NCBI RefSeq assembly: GCF_000178855.1
Contig: NZ_ADVG01000004.1
Span: forward strand, 1,984,001 to 2,048,000
Direction: 5' to 3'
Length of the DNA stretch: 64,000 nucleotides
DNA from: Ktedonobacter racemifer DSM 44963
GTDB taxonomy: Bacteria > Chloroflexota > Ktedonobacteria > Ktedonobacterales > Ktedonobacteraceae
Shown: piece after piece, positions 7,727-16,369 of the stretch
How positions within the stretch are numbered: the first letter of the stretch is position 1
Layout of the letters: each line of letters starts with the position of its first letter
Notes under the pieces: model-generated
Databases searched by the model: none
What the model saw: the letters and a program-made list of their open reading frames with translations, nothing else
Told to the model about the DNA's origin: nothing
Position numbers and translations under genes: made by a program

Positions 7727-10243
7727 TTATTCATAGCGCAGGGCTTCAGCGGGCAAGATGCCGGAAGCGCGTTGAGCGGGGACGACGGTGCACACGAACG
7801 ACACCAGGCAGCAACCCAGCAAGATGCCAAGCGTGGGAAGCACCGGGATCGCGAAACTTTTGGAGGTGGCGTAGGCAATCTCTGAGACCAGCCACCATGC
7901 CAGTGTCGAGCCGATGACCAGGCTCAATAGCACGACAAAGCCTGTCTCCAGCAAGAACGAGCGCCGCACCAATGCGCGTGAAAAGCCCATGGCGCGCAGC
8001 ATGCCAATCTGTTGACGCCGCTCTACGACGGCACGGCTGGCGATCACTCCGATGATCAGCGCCCCAAAGACCACCCCGGTGACCAGGTACGCGACCAGAA
8101 ACCTGGTGATGCTCGTCGTGTAGGCATTCTGCGTTGCTGCAAGCTGTACAGCCGATGGCTGAGAAGTATCGGTTGTCTGCTGCCCGATCCCGAGATTGTT
8201 CGTCAGCACGAGGATGACTAGGAACAACACCAGGCTGAGCAGAGCAGTGGCGACCCCGGTACGGAAGCGAAACGTCAGCGGATACGCCATGCTGGGACGG
8301 CTGATTGGCGCCAGGCCGCGCACCCGCTGGATGATCAGATGCAAAGCGGTTGCCAGGCTCTCGCTGTTCACCATGACCAGCACCACCATGCCAACAAGCG
8401 GCACAAGCATACAGAGCAGGACGTTGGGCAGGAGATCTGAGATCTCGAGCTGCTCCGGCAGCGTGGTGGTAAAAATGAGGAGCAGCACCCTGGTCCCTGC
8501 CTGAAGGCCATACACCAGCCAGCCCAGGCCAATAAGCGTTCCACCAAGCCAACGGGCTAGCGCTGCCGGAAGATGGAAGAGGCTCATCAGCCAGGTGAGC
8601 AGCAGCCCGGCGCCACCAATCAGCCCGACAATGCCCAGATTCCCCAGCCAGCCCGCGCTCGGACCCTGCCCCAGGTACAGGGCCAGGAGCCCCACCAGCA
8701 GGCAAAGTGGGCCACGCACCACAAGCGCCCAGAGCAGACGCAGGAAGGCAGCGCCGCGTCGTGTCATCGTTGGCGCGTCTGTCAGTTCGCCCACAAGCTC
8801 CTTGAGATTGGTTTGCACGGGAAGATCGTCCAGATTGCGAATTGCCGTCACAATGTTGCTATAGCCGATCCGAATGGCTGCCACATAGGTCGCCACCAGC
8901 GTCGTCAGCACGCCCAGGCCGATCACGGTCAGCGCGCTTTGCCAGCTTACCCAGAGATGGAACGGCACGCTTGCCGACCTGAAGCTCAGGGATGGTAAGT
9001 TGGAGAACGTGAGTAATTCCAGTCCCAGGATGCCCATACCAAGCAGCACTCCAGGGATGGCAGCCAGCAAGCTATAGCCGCAGCACTCGATCAGCAGGGT
9101 CTGGGTCAGGTGATGGCGTTGCAAGCCGACCGCCCGCGCTATGCCCAGTTCCACCCGTCGATCTGCTGCGAGGAACAGGCACAGCAACACCAGCAGTAAT
9201 ACACCCGCACTGGCCAGCAAGCCTGTAAAGACGGGCAGCAGCAGGTCAAACTGCCGAGCGGCTGATGAATCTAAGAAATCACTTTTCCCGGCCACGGGAT
9301 TCCAGCGCGCCTCCTCTACCCGCCCAGGGTTGAGTGGATGAATAAGCGTACTCTGAAAAAGGGTGGGAGTAGGGGCACGCGTATCAGTCGGCGTGTGAAA
9401 GAGCCGCTCTAAGAAGCTGAGCACAGCCTGGCTATTGCCCGGACCACCAACATTTTTGATACAGATGGTGTTCGGGGGCAAAGATTGATGAGCAGAGCGC
9501 AGGGTAAATTGCTGGAGCGTTGCCAGCGGAAAGAGTATTTCTGGATAGGCTGCATCGACAGCGAGCTCGCCACCAGTCACGACCGGATCGTTCGAGAGAA
9601 TAGCCCGCACCGTCGCATCTAGCGGCGTGTTCTGCCCATTGAGTGTAATCTGTAACCGATCACCCGGTTTGATATCCAATGACGCCGCTGCTGAATGGCT
9701 GAGCAACACTTCGTTGGGCCGAAGATCCGCGATGGGCACCGGATGACCCTGGTCATCTTTCAGAGCACCATAGACCTGGTCAAAGTCAGGCGGTACTGCC
9801 AGGATATACTGATTCGTCTGGGTAATGCCAGCTCGCTGTGCGTGCAATTTCGCCGCGAGCGCATTGAAGTAGACCGCCGTGGCTGCTTGCACTGTCGCTT
9901 GCTGCCGAATTTGCGCGAGGGAGCTCTGCACTTGCCCTTGCGTAAAAGGGCCGGTGACAGACTCATCGACATCACCAACTTTGGTCAGACGATCAGCCAC
10001 GATGGAGTGAGAGAAGCTATCCTGCAAGCCAAATGAGGCAGTAAGAAAAGCGGAAAAGAACATCAGGCCGCAGAGCATGATGAGCGTCTGCGCGCGATGA
10101 CGCAGGATATTGCGCACCCCCATCCGCCACAACAGTGGATTATTGATGCTCAGACCCACAAGCACTAGCAGGGCCCCTCCTACCAGAACAGCAAGCAGCA
10201 GGGCCTGTGTTGTTGGGGTGAAACCAGAAAGGGTCAAGCTCAT
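7727..10243 (-). CDS. ABC transporter permease, FtsX/MacB type
   Basis: An 838-residue permease with two FtsX-type modules and a central membrane block. The first module (LLPVFTGLLASAGVLLLVLL...GIARAVGLQRHHL) follows a large extracytoplasmic loop of about 300 residues after the first helix. The second (AYLVTGVVFGALIIGVIASR...IGMLRAMGFSRALVRR) ends with the usual VPAQRASGILPAEALRYE. This is the layout of transporters that use ATP to move lipids, lipoproteins or peptides, or to drive extracytoplasmic change, rather than importers. Its ATG overlaps the stop of the ATPase gene by four bases (ATGA), so translation is coupled. Substrate unknown. Confidence 0.88.
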   Translation of the reverse strand: MSLTLSGFTPTTQALLLAVLVGGALLVLVGLSINNPLLWRMGVRNILRHRAQTLIMLCGLMFFSAFLTASFGLQDSFSHSIVADRLTKVGDVDESVTGPFTQGQVQSSLAQIRQQATVQAATAVYFNALAAKLHAQRAGITQTNQYILAVPPDFDQVYGALKDDQGHPVPIADLRPNEVLLSHSAAASLDIKPGDRLQITLNGQNTPLDATVRAILSNDPVVTGGELAVDAAYPEILFPLATLQQFTLRSAHQSLPPNTICIKNVGGPGNSQAVLSFLERLFHTPTDTRAPTPTLFQSTLIHPLNPGRVEEARWNPVAGKSDFLDSSAARQFDLLLPVFTGLLASAGVLLLVLLCLFLAADRRVELGIARAVGLQRHHLTQTLLIECCGYSLLAAIPGVLLGMGILGLELLTFSNLPSLSFRSASVPFHLWVSWQSALTVIGLGVLTTLVATYVAAIRIGYSNIVTAIRNLDDLPVQTNLKELVGELTDAPTMTRRGAAFLRLLWALVVRGPLCLLVGLLALYLGQGPSAGWLGNLGIVGLIGGAGLLLTWLMSLFHLPAALARWLGGTLIGLGWLVYGLQAGTRVLLLIFTTTLPEQLEISDLLPNVLLCMLVPLVGMVVLVMVNSESLATALHLIIQRVRGLAPISRPSMAYPLTFRFRTGVATALLSLVLFLVILVLTNNLGIGQQTTDTSQPSAVQLAATQNAYTTSITRFLVAYLVTGVVFGALIIGVIASRAVVERRQQIGMLRAMGFSRALVRRSFLLETGFVVLLSLVIGSTLAWWLVSEIAYATSKSFAIPVLPTLGILLGCCLVSFVCTVVPAQRASGILPAEALRYE

Positions 10244-11007
10244 CGTTGTGCTCCTCTCTCCCCGAATGTGCCGACGCTTGCTTGCGCCTTGATGGGGATG
10301 TCTTCTTGAATCAGGCCATCGGCCATGGTGATCATCCGGTTGGCCTGGCGAGCAATCTCAAGCGCGTGCGTGACCCAGACAAAGGTCAGGCCTAATTCAT
10401 GATTGAGGGTGAGCATCAAATCAAGAATTTCCTGGCTGGTCTTGCTGTCAAGCGCGCCCGTCGGCTCATCCGCCCACACAATCGAGGGAGTTGTTGCCAG
10501 CGCCCGCGCGATGGCGAAACGCTGACGCTGCCCGCCACTCATCTCCGCCGGGCGATGATCCGCCCAACCGAGCAGGCCAACCTGCTCAATGCTCGCCAGA
10601 GCGCGGGTACGGGCCTCCCTGGAAGAGACACCGCTGACCAGCAGCGGGAGTTCCACATTCTCCAATCCGGTGAGTACCGGCAGTAGGTTATAGGTCTGAA
10701 AGACAAAGCCCATCTCGCGGGCGCGGAAGAGGGTGAGCTGGCGATCTGACAGGTTGCGAATATCCTGGTTCGCAATCCTGATGGTCCCTTGCGTTATTCG
10801 ATCCAGTCCGCTCAGACAATTGAGCAGCGTGGTCTTGCCGCAGCCACTTGGTCCCATAATGGCGACGACTTCCTTGCGATGGATGCGCAGTGTTACTCCT
10901 TGCAGGGCCTTCACCACGACCTTACTGGTATCGTAGTGCTTGTGAATATCGATCGCCTCGATGACGACATCGTCCTGTCCTCTCTCTCTGGACGTCTCGG
11001 TTTCCAT
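10240..11007 (-). CDS. ABC transporter ATP-binding protein, MacB/LolD type
   Basis: 255-residue ATPase partner of the downstream permease. Seen: Walker A GPSGCGKTT at residues 52-60, FVFQTYNLLPVLTGLENVELP after the Q-loop, signature SGGQRQRFAIARAL, Walker B IVWADEPTGALDSKT and the switch His in VWVTHALE. The VFQxYNLLPxLT stretch is typical of the MacB/LolD/BceA group that energises FtsX-type permeases. It heads the minus-strand operon and is divergent from a histidine kinase/response regulator pair at 11306-13319, an arrangement known for BceAB-like exporters sensed by two-component systems. Regulation by that pair is inference. Confidence 0.92.
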   Translation of the reverse strand: METETSRERGQDDVVIEAIDIHKHYDTSKVVVKALQGVTLRIHRKEVVAIMGPSGCGKTTLLNCLSGLDRITQGTIRIANQDIRNLSDRQLTLFRAREMGFVFQTYNLLPVLTGLENVELPLLVSGVSSREARTRALASIEQVGLLGWADHRPAEMSGGQRQRFAIARALATTPSIVWADEPTGALDSKTSQEILDLMLTLNHELGLTFVWVTHALEIARQANRMITMADGLIQEDIPIKAQASVGTFGERGAQR

Positions 11008-11305
11008 GTCTGAATACCTCTTTCTTCAATTCCCTTGTTCGCGGCTATTGCATGCCGTGAGTCATCAGTGTAGCTGGGAGTGAAAGACAAAGCTATCGAG
11101 AAACCCTGCACTTTTCTCTCGTCAAAGTCTGCAGCGAGAGGTTGCAGAAAGATGCAGTGGACAGGTGCAGACACGTGCAAGCACATTTGCTGGAATTGAC
11201 GTAGAGCCCGGAAGCCACTCATGCTATACTTGAGCAGAGCTTCTCTGCATGTCTGAAATACGTCTCGAAAGGCGAACCTTGCAAGCACGAAGAGCGAGGA
11301 ACACG

Positions 11306-12670
11306 ATGATACATATGCTTTTTCATCTCTTCACCAAAAAAGGGGAGAAGAAGCCGGAGCTACAAGACCAACAAAAAAGGTCGCTGAACTGGTTTCTTTT
11401 CTTCTGGCTCGGCTTCATCTATGTCCAATATATGCTGCCGCGCATAGCAACGCTGTTGCAAAACGATGATGAAAATCTTTCATCCGTTCCCTCTCTTGAA
11501 AATCTCTTCCCAAAAGATACCAGAAGCGCCATCATCTTTGCTCTTGTTGCTTTTACGCTCTTGATGGCGTTTCATAGTGGCCTGCACTGGTCAGCTCTGT
11601 TCAGGGATGTCAAGCGGCGCTATCTGTGGTTCTATTTCCCGCTCCAGATTGCGTGTATCTGGCTTATCTACCTCATGACCGACGGGGCAAAGGGGTCAGG
11701 TGACACCCTTCTGGGATTGTGCCTCATGCTGGCTATTGAGGCAATTATTCTGTTCAAACGGATATCGCTGATCATTGTGGCAGCAACAGGATGCCTGCTT
11801 TTTTACCTCGCTATGCAAGGGTTCAACCTGCTTACTGCTACGCAACAGGACCTCCCTGTGGTCCCCAAACTGATCGCGGTCCTCACGGAAAGTTCAGCCC
11901 TCATTCCGTTCGTCTGTGCCAGCGTCATGCTCTACATCCAACAAACCAGGGCTCACCAGAGAGATCAAAACCTCTTGCGCGAATTGGAGACGGCGCATAT
12001 CCAGCTCGAAGACTATGCGGCACGCGTCCAGGATCTGACGTTGACCACAGAGAGACAGCGGATGGCCCGCGAACTGCACGATACGCTGGCCCAGGGGCTG
12101 GTTGGCCTGACGATGCAACTGGAGACCATCGACTCGCTCTTGATCAGGCAGCGTTGCGAGCAGGCGCGAACCATCGTCCAGCAGGCGATGACACGTTCGC
12201 GGGCAACGATCACCAGTGCGCGATCCGCGATCACAGATCTGCGGACAGAGATACCTACGACGCGTGATATACTCGTCGCCATTGAGGTAGAAGCGGAACA
12301 TTTCACGATGGCGACCGGTATCCCTTGTCCCTGTTCTCTGGAAACAAAGTTCCCAGACGAGTATTATGAACATCTGTTACGTATGGTCAGCGAGGGGCTG
12401 ACCAACATCGCCCGCCACGCCCAGGCCAACCAGGCCTGGATAAGGGCAAGCGTCGAGAATGAAGCGATCACGCTTGAAATAGGTGATAATGGGGTTGGCT
12501 TTGAGTCAGCAAAGATCACAACAGGTCACTATGGGCTGCTGGGATTGCGTGAACGGGCACGCCTGATGAATGGTCAGCTGCTGGTGAGCAGCAAGCCTGA
12601 CAAGGGAACGACGGTCCGCCTCTGTCTTCCCCTGCAGAGAGGAGGCGAAGATGAACGAAAAGCAGGATGA
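11306..12670 (+). CDS. NarL-type sensor histidine kinase
   Basis: 454 residues from the ATG at 11306, chosen over an in-frame start at 11249 because GAGCGAGGA lies 5 bases upstream. The N-terminal half holds about six membrane segments (about 28-45, 78-95, 108-125, 132-172, 190-215) with little outside the membrane, so it may sense a membrane signal. A short coiled linker precedes a HisKA_3 dimerisation domain with phospho-acceptor His258 in ARELHDTLAQGLVGL. The HATPase domain shows SEGLTNIARHAQANQ, IGDNGVGF and GLLGLRERARLMNG. Its 3' end overlaps the response regulator gene. Confidence 0.9.
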   Translation: MIHMLFHLFTKKGEKKPELQDQQKRSLNWFLFFWLGFIYVQYMLPRIATLLQNDDENLSSVPSLENLFPKDTRSAIIFALVAFTLLMAFHSGLHWSALFRDVKRRYLWFYFPLQIACIWLIYLMTDGAKGSGDTLLGLCLMLAIEAIILFKRISLIIVAATGCLLFYLAMQGFNLLTATQQDLPVVPKLIAVLTESSALIPFVCASVMLYIQQTRAHQRDQNLLRELETAHIQLEDYAARVQDLTLTTERQRMARELHDTLAQGLVGLTMQLETIDSLLIRQRCEQARTIVQQAMTRSRATITSARSAITDLRTEIPTTRDILVAIEVEAEHFTMATGIPCPCSLETKFPDEYYEHLLRMVSEGLTNIARHAQANQAWIRASVENEAITLEIGDNGVGFESAKITTGHYGLLGLRERARLMNGQLLVSSKPDKGTTVRLCLPLQRGGEDERKAG

Positions 12671-13319
12671 TATTCGTGTCGTTGTGGTGGATGACCATCT
12701 CGTCGTGCGAGAGGGGCTGCGGATGATGTTGGAAATCGCTGGTGAAGGCTTTACCTTGGTTGGCGATGCGGCGGATGGGGTAGCGGCTCTGTGCGTGATA
12801 GAGGAACTTCAGCCTGACGTCGTGCTGATGGATCTACGGATGCCTGGCATGGATGGTCTGGAGGCGATCACTCAGATACGGGAGCGCTGGCCGCACATCG
12901 CCATCGTCATTCTGACGACCTACAATGAAGACAATTTGATGCTACGCGGGCTACGGGCAGGCGCATGTGGTTATCTGCTCAAGGATACCGACCGTGAGAC
13001 CTTGTTTCATGCTATTCGCGCGGCGGCCCGTGGAGATCTGCTTCTCCAGCCAGAGATCATGGCACGTATTCTGGCCCGAACCACAGATGCACCTCATTCG
13101 ACACCCTCAAGGCCTCAAGCAGAGGAGTTGACCGAGCGTGAGTGTGAAGTATTAGAGGCCGTAGCACGTGGCGAACGAAGCAAAGAGATCGCGTCTCGGC
13201 TTGGGATCAGTTTACGCACCGTTGGATCACATCTCACGAGTATTTACAGCAAGCTCGGCGTCGATTCGCGCGCCTCAGCGGTGGCTACTGGCATTGAGCG
13301 CGGTCTGCTTTCACGATAA
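12651..13319 (+). CDS. NarL/FixJ family response regulator
   Basis: 222 residues. The receiver domain (about 8-125) has acidic VVVDDH, phospho-acceptor Asp61 in VLMDLRMPGMDG, Thr in VILTTYNED and Lys in GYLLKDTDRE. A LuxR-type helix-turn-helix follows at about 157-217 (LTERECEVLEAVARGERSKE, ISLRTVGSHLTSIYSKLGV). GGAGG precedes the ATG, which overlaps the end of the kinase gene by 20 bases, so the two are a coupled sensor-regulator pair. Likely target (inference): the divergent ABC exporter/S41 operon. Confidence 0.93.
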   Translation: MNEKQDDIRVVVVDDHLVVREGLRMMLEIAGEGFTLVGDAADGVAALCVIEELQPDVVLMDLRMPGMDGLEAITQIRERWPHIAIVILTTYNEDNLMLRGLRAGACGYLLKDTDRETLFHAIRAAARGDLLLQPEIMARILARTTDAPHSTPSRPQAEELTERECEVLEAVARGERSKEIASRLGISLRTVGSHLTSIYSKLGVDSRASAVATGIERGLLSR

Positions 13320-13340
13320 CACAAAGTGTAAATGTGATAA

Positions 13341-13592
13341 TTAAGTGGGCAGATTGTTAAAAAATTGGACAATGAAATGGGTAAGCAACCAGATGTTCAG
13401 GAAACAGCCAGCAGAGAGAGCTATATTACTCATGACCAGCAAAGTAAGGGTCACGAGAAGACCAGAGAGCAGATGAAAGCTGATGAAGTCTAGCTGGGCA
13501 ATCCAGAAGGTGAGCCCAAGCGCCAGTGCTACCAACCCGGCTAGACCCGCGATCACTTGTATGATACGTACTGCGATCATGAAAATCTCCAT
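13341..13592 (-). CDS. Small membrane protein after ECF41 sigma gene
   Basis: 83 residues, almost entirely membrane-spanning: one long hydrophobic stretch at about 5-33 and a second at about 43-78, which may hold two helices. It starts 3 bases after the stop codon of the ECF41 sigma gene, so the pair is surely one transcript. No family recognised. A role in membrane control of the sigma factor is possible by position only; ECF41 proteins are thought to be regulated by their own C-terminal domain rather than by an anti-sigma factor. Confidence 0.7.
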   Translation of the reverse strand: MEIFMIAVRIIQVIAGLAGLVALALGLTFWIAQLDFISFHLLSGLLVTLTLLVMSNIALSAGCFLNIWLLTHFIVQFFNNLPT

Positions 13593-13595
13593 TGC

Positions 13596-14606
13596 TCAGC
13601 AGACGATAGTACCGTTGTCGGAAGCCGCGAGGGCGGGAATGTGCCGCAATTTCTCAGGGTTGACGATGATATCGATTTCCTGGATCTGGTTATCGGTACA
13701 TGCAAGTACCATGACAAATGCAGCCTTCCCCTTCTGGGGGGCACGTTGATGCCACGCACCCGGCTTTTTGCTGTTCTCCTCTCCATCCAGTCCTAGGCTG
13801 AGAAGTTGCTTTTCATCCAGACCTTTCTCCAGGTAGCCAATCAGACCTGGTTGACCATTGATGAGCGTCGGTCGGATCGCTACCTTGATCACATGGAATA
13901 CTTTCGGCTTCAGCCAAAGCAGATGGTGAGCCACTCGATCTGGCCCATACAAAGGATGGAGTGTCGCTCTTACTTTGCCTCCGCCATCGGTATGGAGCAC
14001 AATTTCGTCTGAGAGCACCTGCAGCAGTCCTTCCATATCGCCGTTCATCCACGCCTGGAAAAACTGCGTAAAAACCTGCCGTTGCCCGGCATGAGGTGCA
14101 GGCGTGTGGGTGGGGCGCGCAGGCAGATGCCGCCGCGCTCGGTGCAGAATCTGGCGGCAGTTTTCCGCGCTTTTCCCCACGATGGCCGCAATCTCTGCGT
14201 AATCGTAGTCGAACACCTGGCGTAAGAGAAAGACGGCCCGTTCGATGGGAGACAAGCGCTCCAGCAGCAGGAGAAACGCGAGAGAGAGCGATTCGTTGAG
14301 TTCCGAGAGTTCGGACGGATCGGTGGTTTCGATCAGCGGCTCGGGGAGCCAGAGGCCAAAGTAGGTTTCACGCTGCGTTTGAGCAGAGCGCAGCCGATCA
14401 ATACATCTGCGCGTCACCAGTGTGCAGAGATAGGCTTTGGGATGTTCTACTGGTTCTTCCTGTTCCGAGGCATACCACTGCAGGAAGGCTTCCTGCACAC
14501 AATCTTCAGCATCCATCACGCTGCCCAGCATGTGGTATGCGATGGAAAAGAGTAACGATTTATACTGCTGGAACATCGTTTCTTGTTGTGCGGATGATCT
14601 TTTCAT
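13596..14606 (-). CDS. ECF41-type sigma factor with NTF2-like C-terminal domain
   Basis: 336 residues, longer than ordinary ECF sigma factors because of a SnoaL/NTF2-like extension. Region 2 shows LLFSIAYHMLGSVMDAEDCV and QEAFLQWY; region 4 shows LSPIERAVFLLRQVFDYDYA, EIAAIVGKSAENCRQILHRA. The C-terminal part holds HTDGGGKVRA, the DGGGK signature of group ECF41, in which this domain controls promoter recognition. ECF41 genes are known to sit beside oxidoreductases, epimerases or carboxymuconolactone decarboxylases. Here two FAD oxidoreductases lie upstream on the same strand, and are candidate targets (inference). A 15-bp hairpin ends 8 bases before the ATG. Confidence 0.92.
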   Translation of the reverse strand: MKRSSAQQETMFQQYKSLLFSIAYHMLGSVMDAEDCVQEAFLQWYASEQEEPVEHPKAYLCTLVTRRCIDRLRSAQTQRETYFGLWLPEPLIETTDPSELSELNESLSLAFLLLLERLSPIERAVFLLRQVFDYDYAEIAAIVGKSAENCRQILHRARRHLPARPTHTPAPHAGQRQVFTQFFQAWMNGDMEGLLQVLSDEIVLHTDGGGKVRATLHPLYGPDRVAHHLLWLKPKVFHVIKVAIRPTLINGQPGLIGYLEKGLDEKQLLSLGLDGEENSKKPGAWHQRAPQKGKAAFVMVLACTDNQIQEIDIIVNPEKLRHIPALAASDNGTIVC

Positions 14607-14614
14607 AGCGAAGT

Positions 14615-14652
14615 GTCTCTTTTGCTGTTATGCGCGCAACAGCAAAAGAGAC
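14615..14652. repeat. Perfect 15-bp inverted repeat
   Basis: Arms GTCTCTTTTGCTGTT and AACAGCAAAAGAGAC, loop of 8 bases. It lies between the end of an FAD oxidoreductase gene and the start of the ECF41 gene, both on the minus strand. It could end transcription of the former or fold in the leader of the latter. No U-tract follows it on the minus strand. Confidence 0.75.
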
Positions 14653-14667
14653 GTAGCCCCCTTCAGT

Positions 14668-16002
14668 TTAGTCTATGACATCCGATGAGCTGACCAGGGA
14701 TGCGCTCTGTCTGGAGCTTCGCTGAGCTATAATCAGCCTGGCCGCACTCCTGGCGCTGGCAAAGCTAGCATCAGCCTTTTCCCCTTCTGGGCCGACCCAA
14801 TCGCCCGCGATATACAGATTGGGGAGCCCTGGAACCACTGGACCGGGACGCCCGGAGAGACCACCAAACCTCGCCTGGACAATCGCATTGGAGGCAATCA
14901 TATGCGGCAAGAAGAACTGCTCTACGACTTCAGCACGCCAGCCAGGCTGCAAGAGATCTATCAGCCCTTCCAGCTCTTGCTGTGTGGCCTCTGGCTCCGC
15001 CGCTTCACCGGGTCGCAGATATTTCATGAGATGGACCAGAGCGCTCCCCTCCGGCGCGAGGTGCGCCGAGGCGGAATGCACCGAATAGTAGAGCGGACGA
15101 TCCATGCCGTAGGTGACGAGGTTCTCTGCTCTGGGGAGACGGCGCAAAGCGATATCGAGGCAGGCCACATAAGCCGGAATCGCCTGTGCAGCCCAGCGGC
15201 TCAGAGCCTCATGCGTGCCATCGGCAACCAGAGCAGAGGCCGTTTCTGGATCAGTGGCGAGCAACACCGCGCTCGCTTCGTGGCGTGAATCATCCTCCAG
15301 ACGCACGCGATATTTTTCTCCAGCCACTTCAATCGCCTTGACCCTGGCCTGCGTGATGAGACGTGCTCCCGCCTCCTGTGCTTTTTGTCGGAGACCATCC
15401 ACCAGGGTTTGCCAGCCACCATCCAGATAGAGTACTCCCTGGCTATTCAGCAGAGAAAGAGTCAGACCGGCGGAGAGCAGATCAGGTGCATGGGTATAGG
15501 TTGAGGTGCGTGCACTTGCGAGAAGAAACTGGCGGACCTGCGGATGCTGTACCTGCTCTTCGAGCCATTCCTGCAGGCTTCTCCCCTGGAGCTCTTCAGC
15601 GTTCAGGTGTTTGACACGACCAAACACGCGCATCAACTCTTCTTTGGCGGCGGGTGCCAAGAAAGGTACCTTCAAGAGAGATGCTGCTCTGGCCGGCAAG
15701 GGATGGACCTTCCCATCCGCAAGTACGGAGAACCCGGAGGGCTGCGGTTGCGAACCGCTATAGGAGACGCCAAGTTCGCTCAGTACTCGTTCACCTGCTT
15801 CATGCAGACGGAGCGCATGCGCTCCTTGATTGAAAAAGAAACCGTTCCGCTCGCGGGTTCTCGCACGTCCGCCAGGAGTACTGGCCTTCTCAAAAAGCGT
15901 TACGGCATGACCAGCTCGTGAAAGATAGGCGGCGGCTGAGAGGCCCGATAGGCCGCCGCCAACAATGATCACCGGAGGTTGAGTACGTGGATGTGTCGCC
16001 AT
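14668..16002 (-). CDS. FAD-dependent amine oxidase/phytoene desaturase-like oxidoreductase
   Basis: 444 residues. The N-terminal dinucleotide-binding fold shows VIIVGGGLSGLSAAAYLSRA, then FEKASTPGGRARTRE and FNQGAHAL, the start of the amine oxidase/CrtI superfamily. The C terminus carries NLYIAGDWVGPEG, the second FAD contact. It therefore uses FAD to oxidise an amine or desaturate a lipid-like substrate; the substrate is not readable. The ATG at 16002 is preferred over one at 16008 because AAAGGAC sits 7 bases upstream. It lies upstream of an ECF41 gene and downstream of another flavin enzyme, all on the minus strand. Confidence 0.85.
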   Translation of the reverse strand: MATHPRTQPPVIIVGGGLSGLSAAAYLSRAGHAVTLFEKASTPGGRARTRERNGFFFNQGAHALRLHEAGERVLSELGVSYSGSQPQPSGFSVLADGKVHPLPARAASLLKVPFLAPAAKEELMRVFGRVKHLNAEELQGRSLQEWLEEQVQHPQVRQFLLASARTSTYTHAPDLLSAGLTLSLLNSQGVLYLDGGWQTLVDGLRQKAQEAGARLITQARVKAIEVAGEKYRVRLEDDSRHEASAVLLATDPETASALVADGTHEALSRWAAQAIPAYVACLDIALRRLPRAENLVTYGMDRPLYYSVHSASAHLAPEGSALVHLMKYLRPGEAAEPEATQQELEGLIDLLQPGWRAEVVEQFFLPHMIASNAIVQARFGGLSGRPGPVVPGLPNLYIAGDWVGPEGEKADASFASARSAARLIIAQRSSRQSASLVSSSDVID

Positions 16003-16008
16003 AAACAT

Positions 16009-16369
16009 GTCCTTTTCTCGTTGTTTTCTGTCTTCCCATGGGGATAGACGCTTGTTTCATTTGAACCTGGGCGAGATCGGCAGAGAACCATTGCTCCCAT
16101 CCTTGCAGAGCATCGCTGTGCCCTCTTGCTTCACTCCTGAAACATGAGTCGAAATAGGCGACCTGTTTGTGACACAAGAAAAATCTTTCGCAATGATCAA
16201 GGGTTCCTACCAATCGACGCATCAACGCACAATTGAGCTTTGGCTCTTGCCATCTTTCTGGTAGTACAGGAGCAAGAACGAACGCTGCCGAGAACGTTCC
16301 TTCATGCGCAGACGAACCGCATCGAGCGCCGCGTGGGGCGGATGTGAGAGGAATGGGGAAGCGGTCAGA
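16009..16369. other. Gene-free stretch between two FAD oxidoreductase genes
   Basis: 361 bases with no convincing gene. Two short open frames here overlap the neighbouring genes and lack protein-like features. No long hairpin, RNA motif or IS end is visible. It must hold the promoter of the 14668-16002 gene unless that gene is read through from upstream. Confidence 0.5.

Noticed and set aside
7746..8705. 319-codon minus-strand frame inside the ABC permease
   Set aside because: Shifted shadow of the FtsX-type permease; no membrane helices or motifs.
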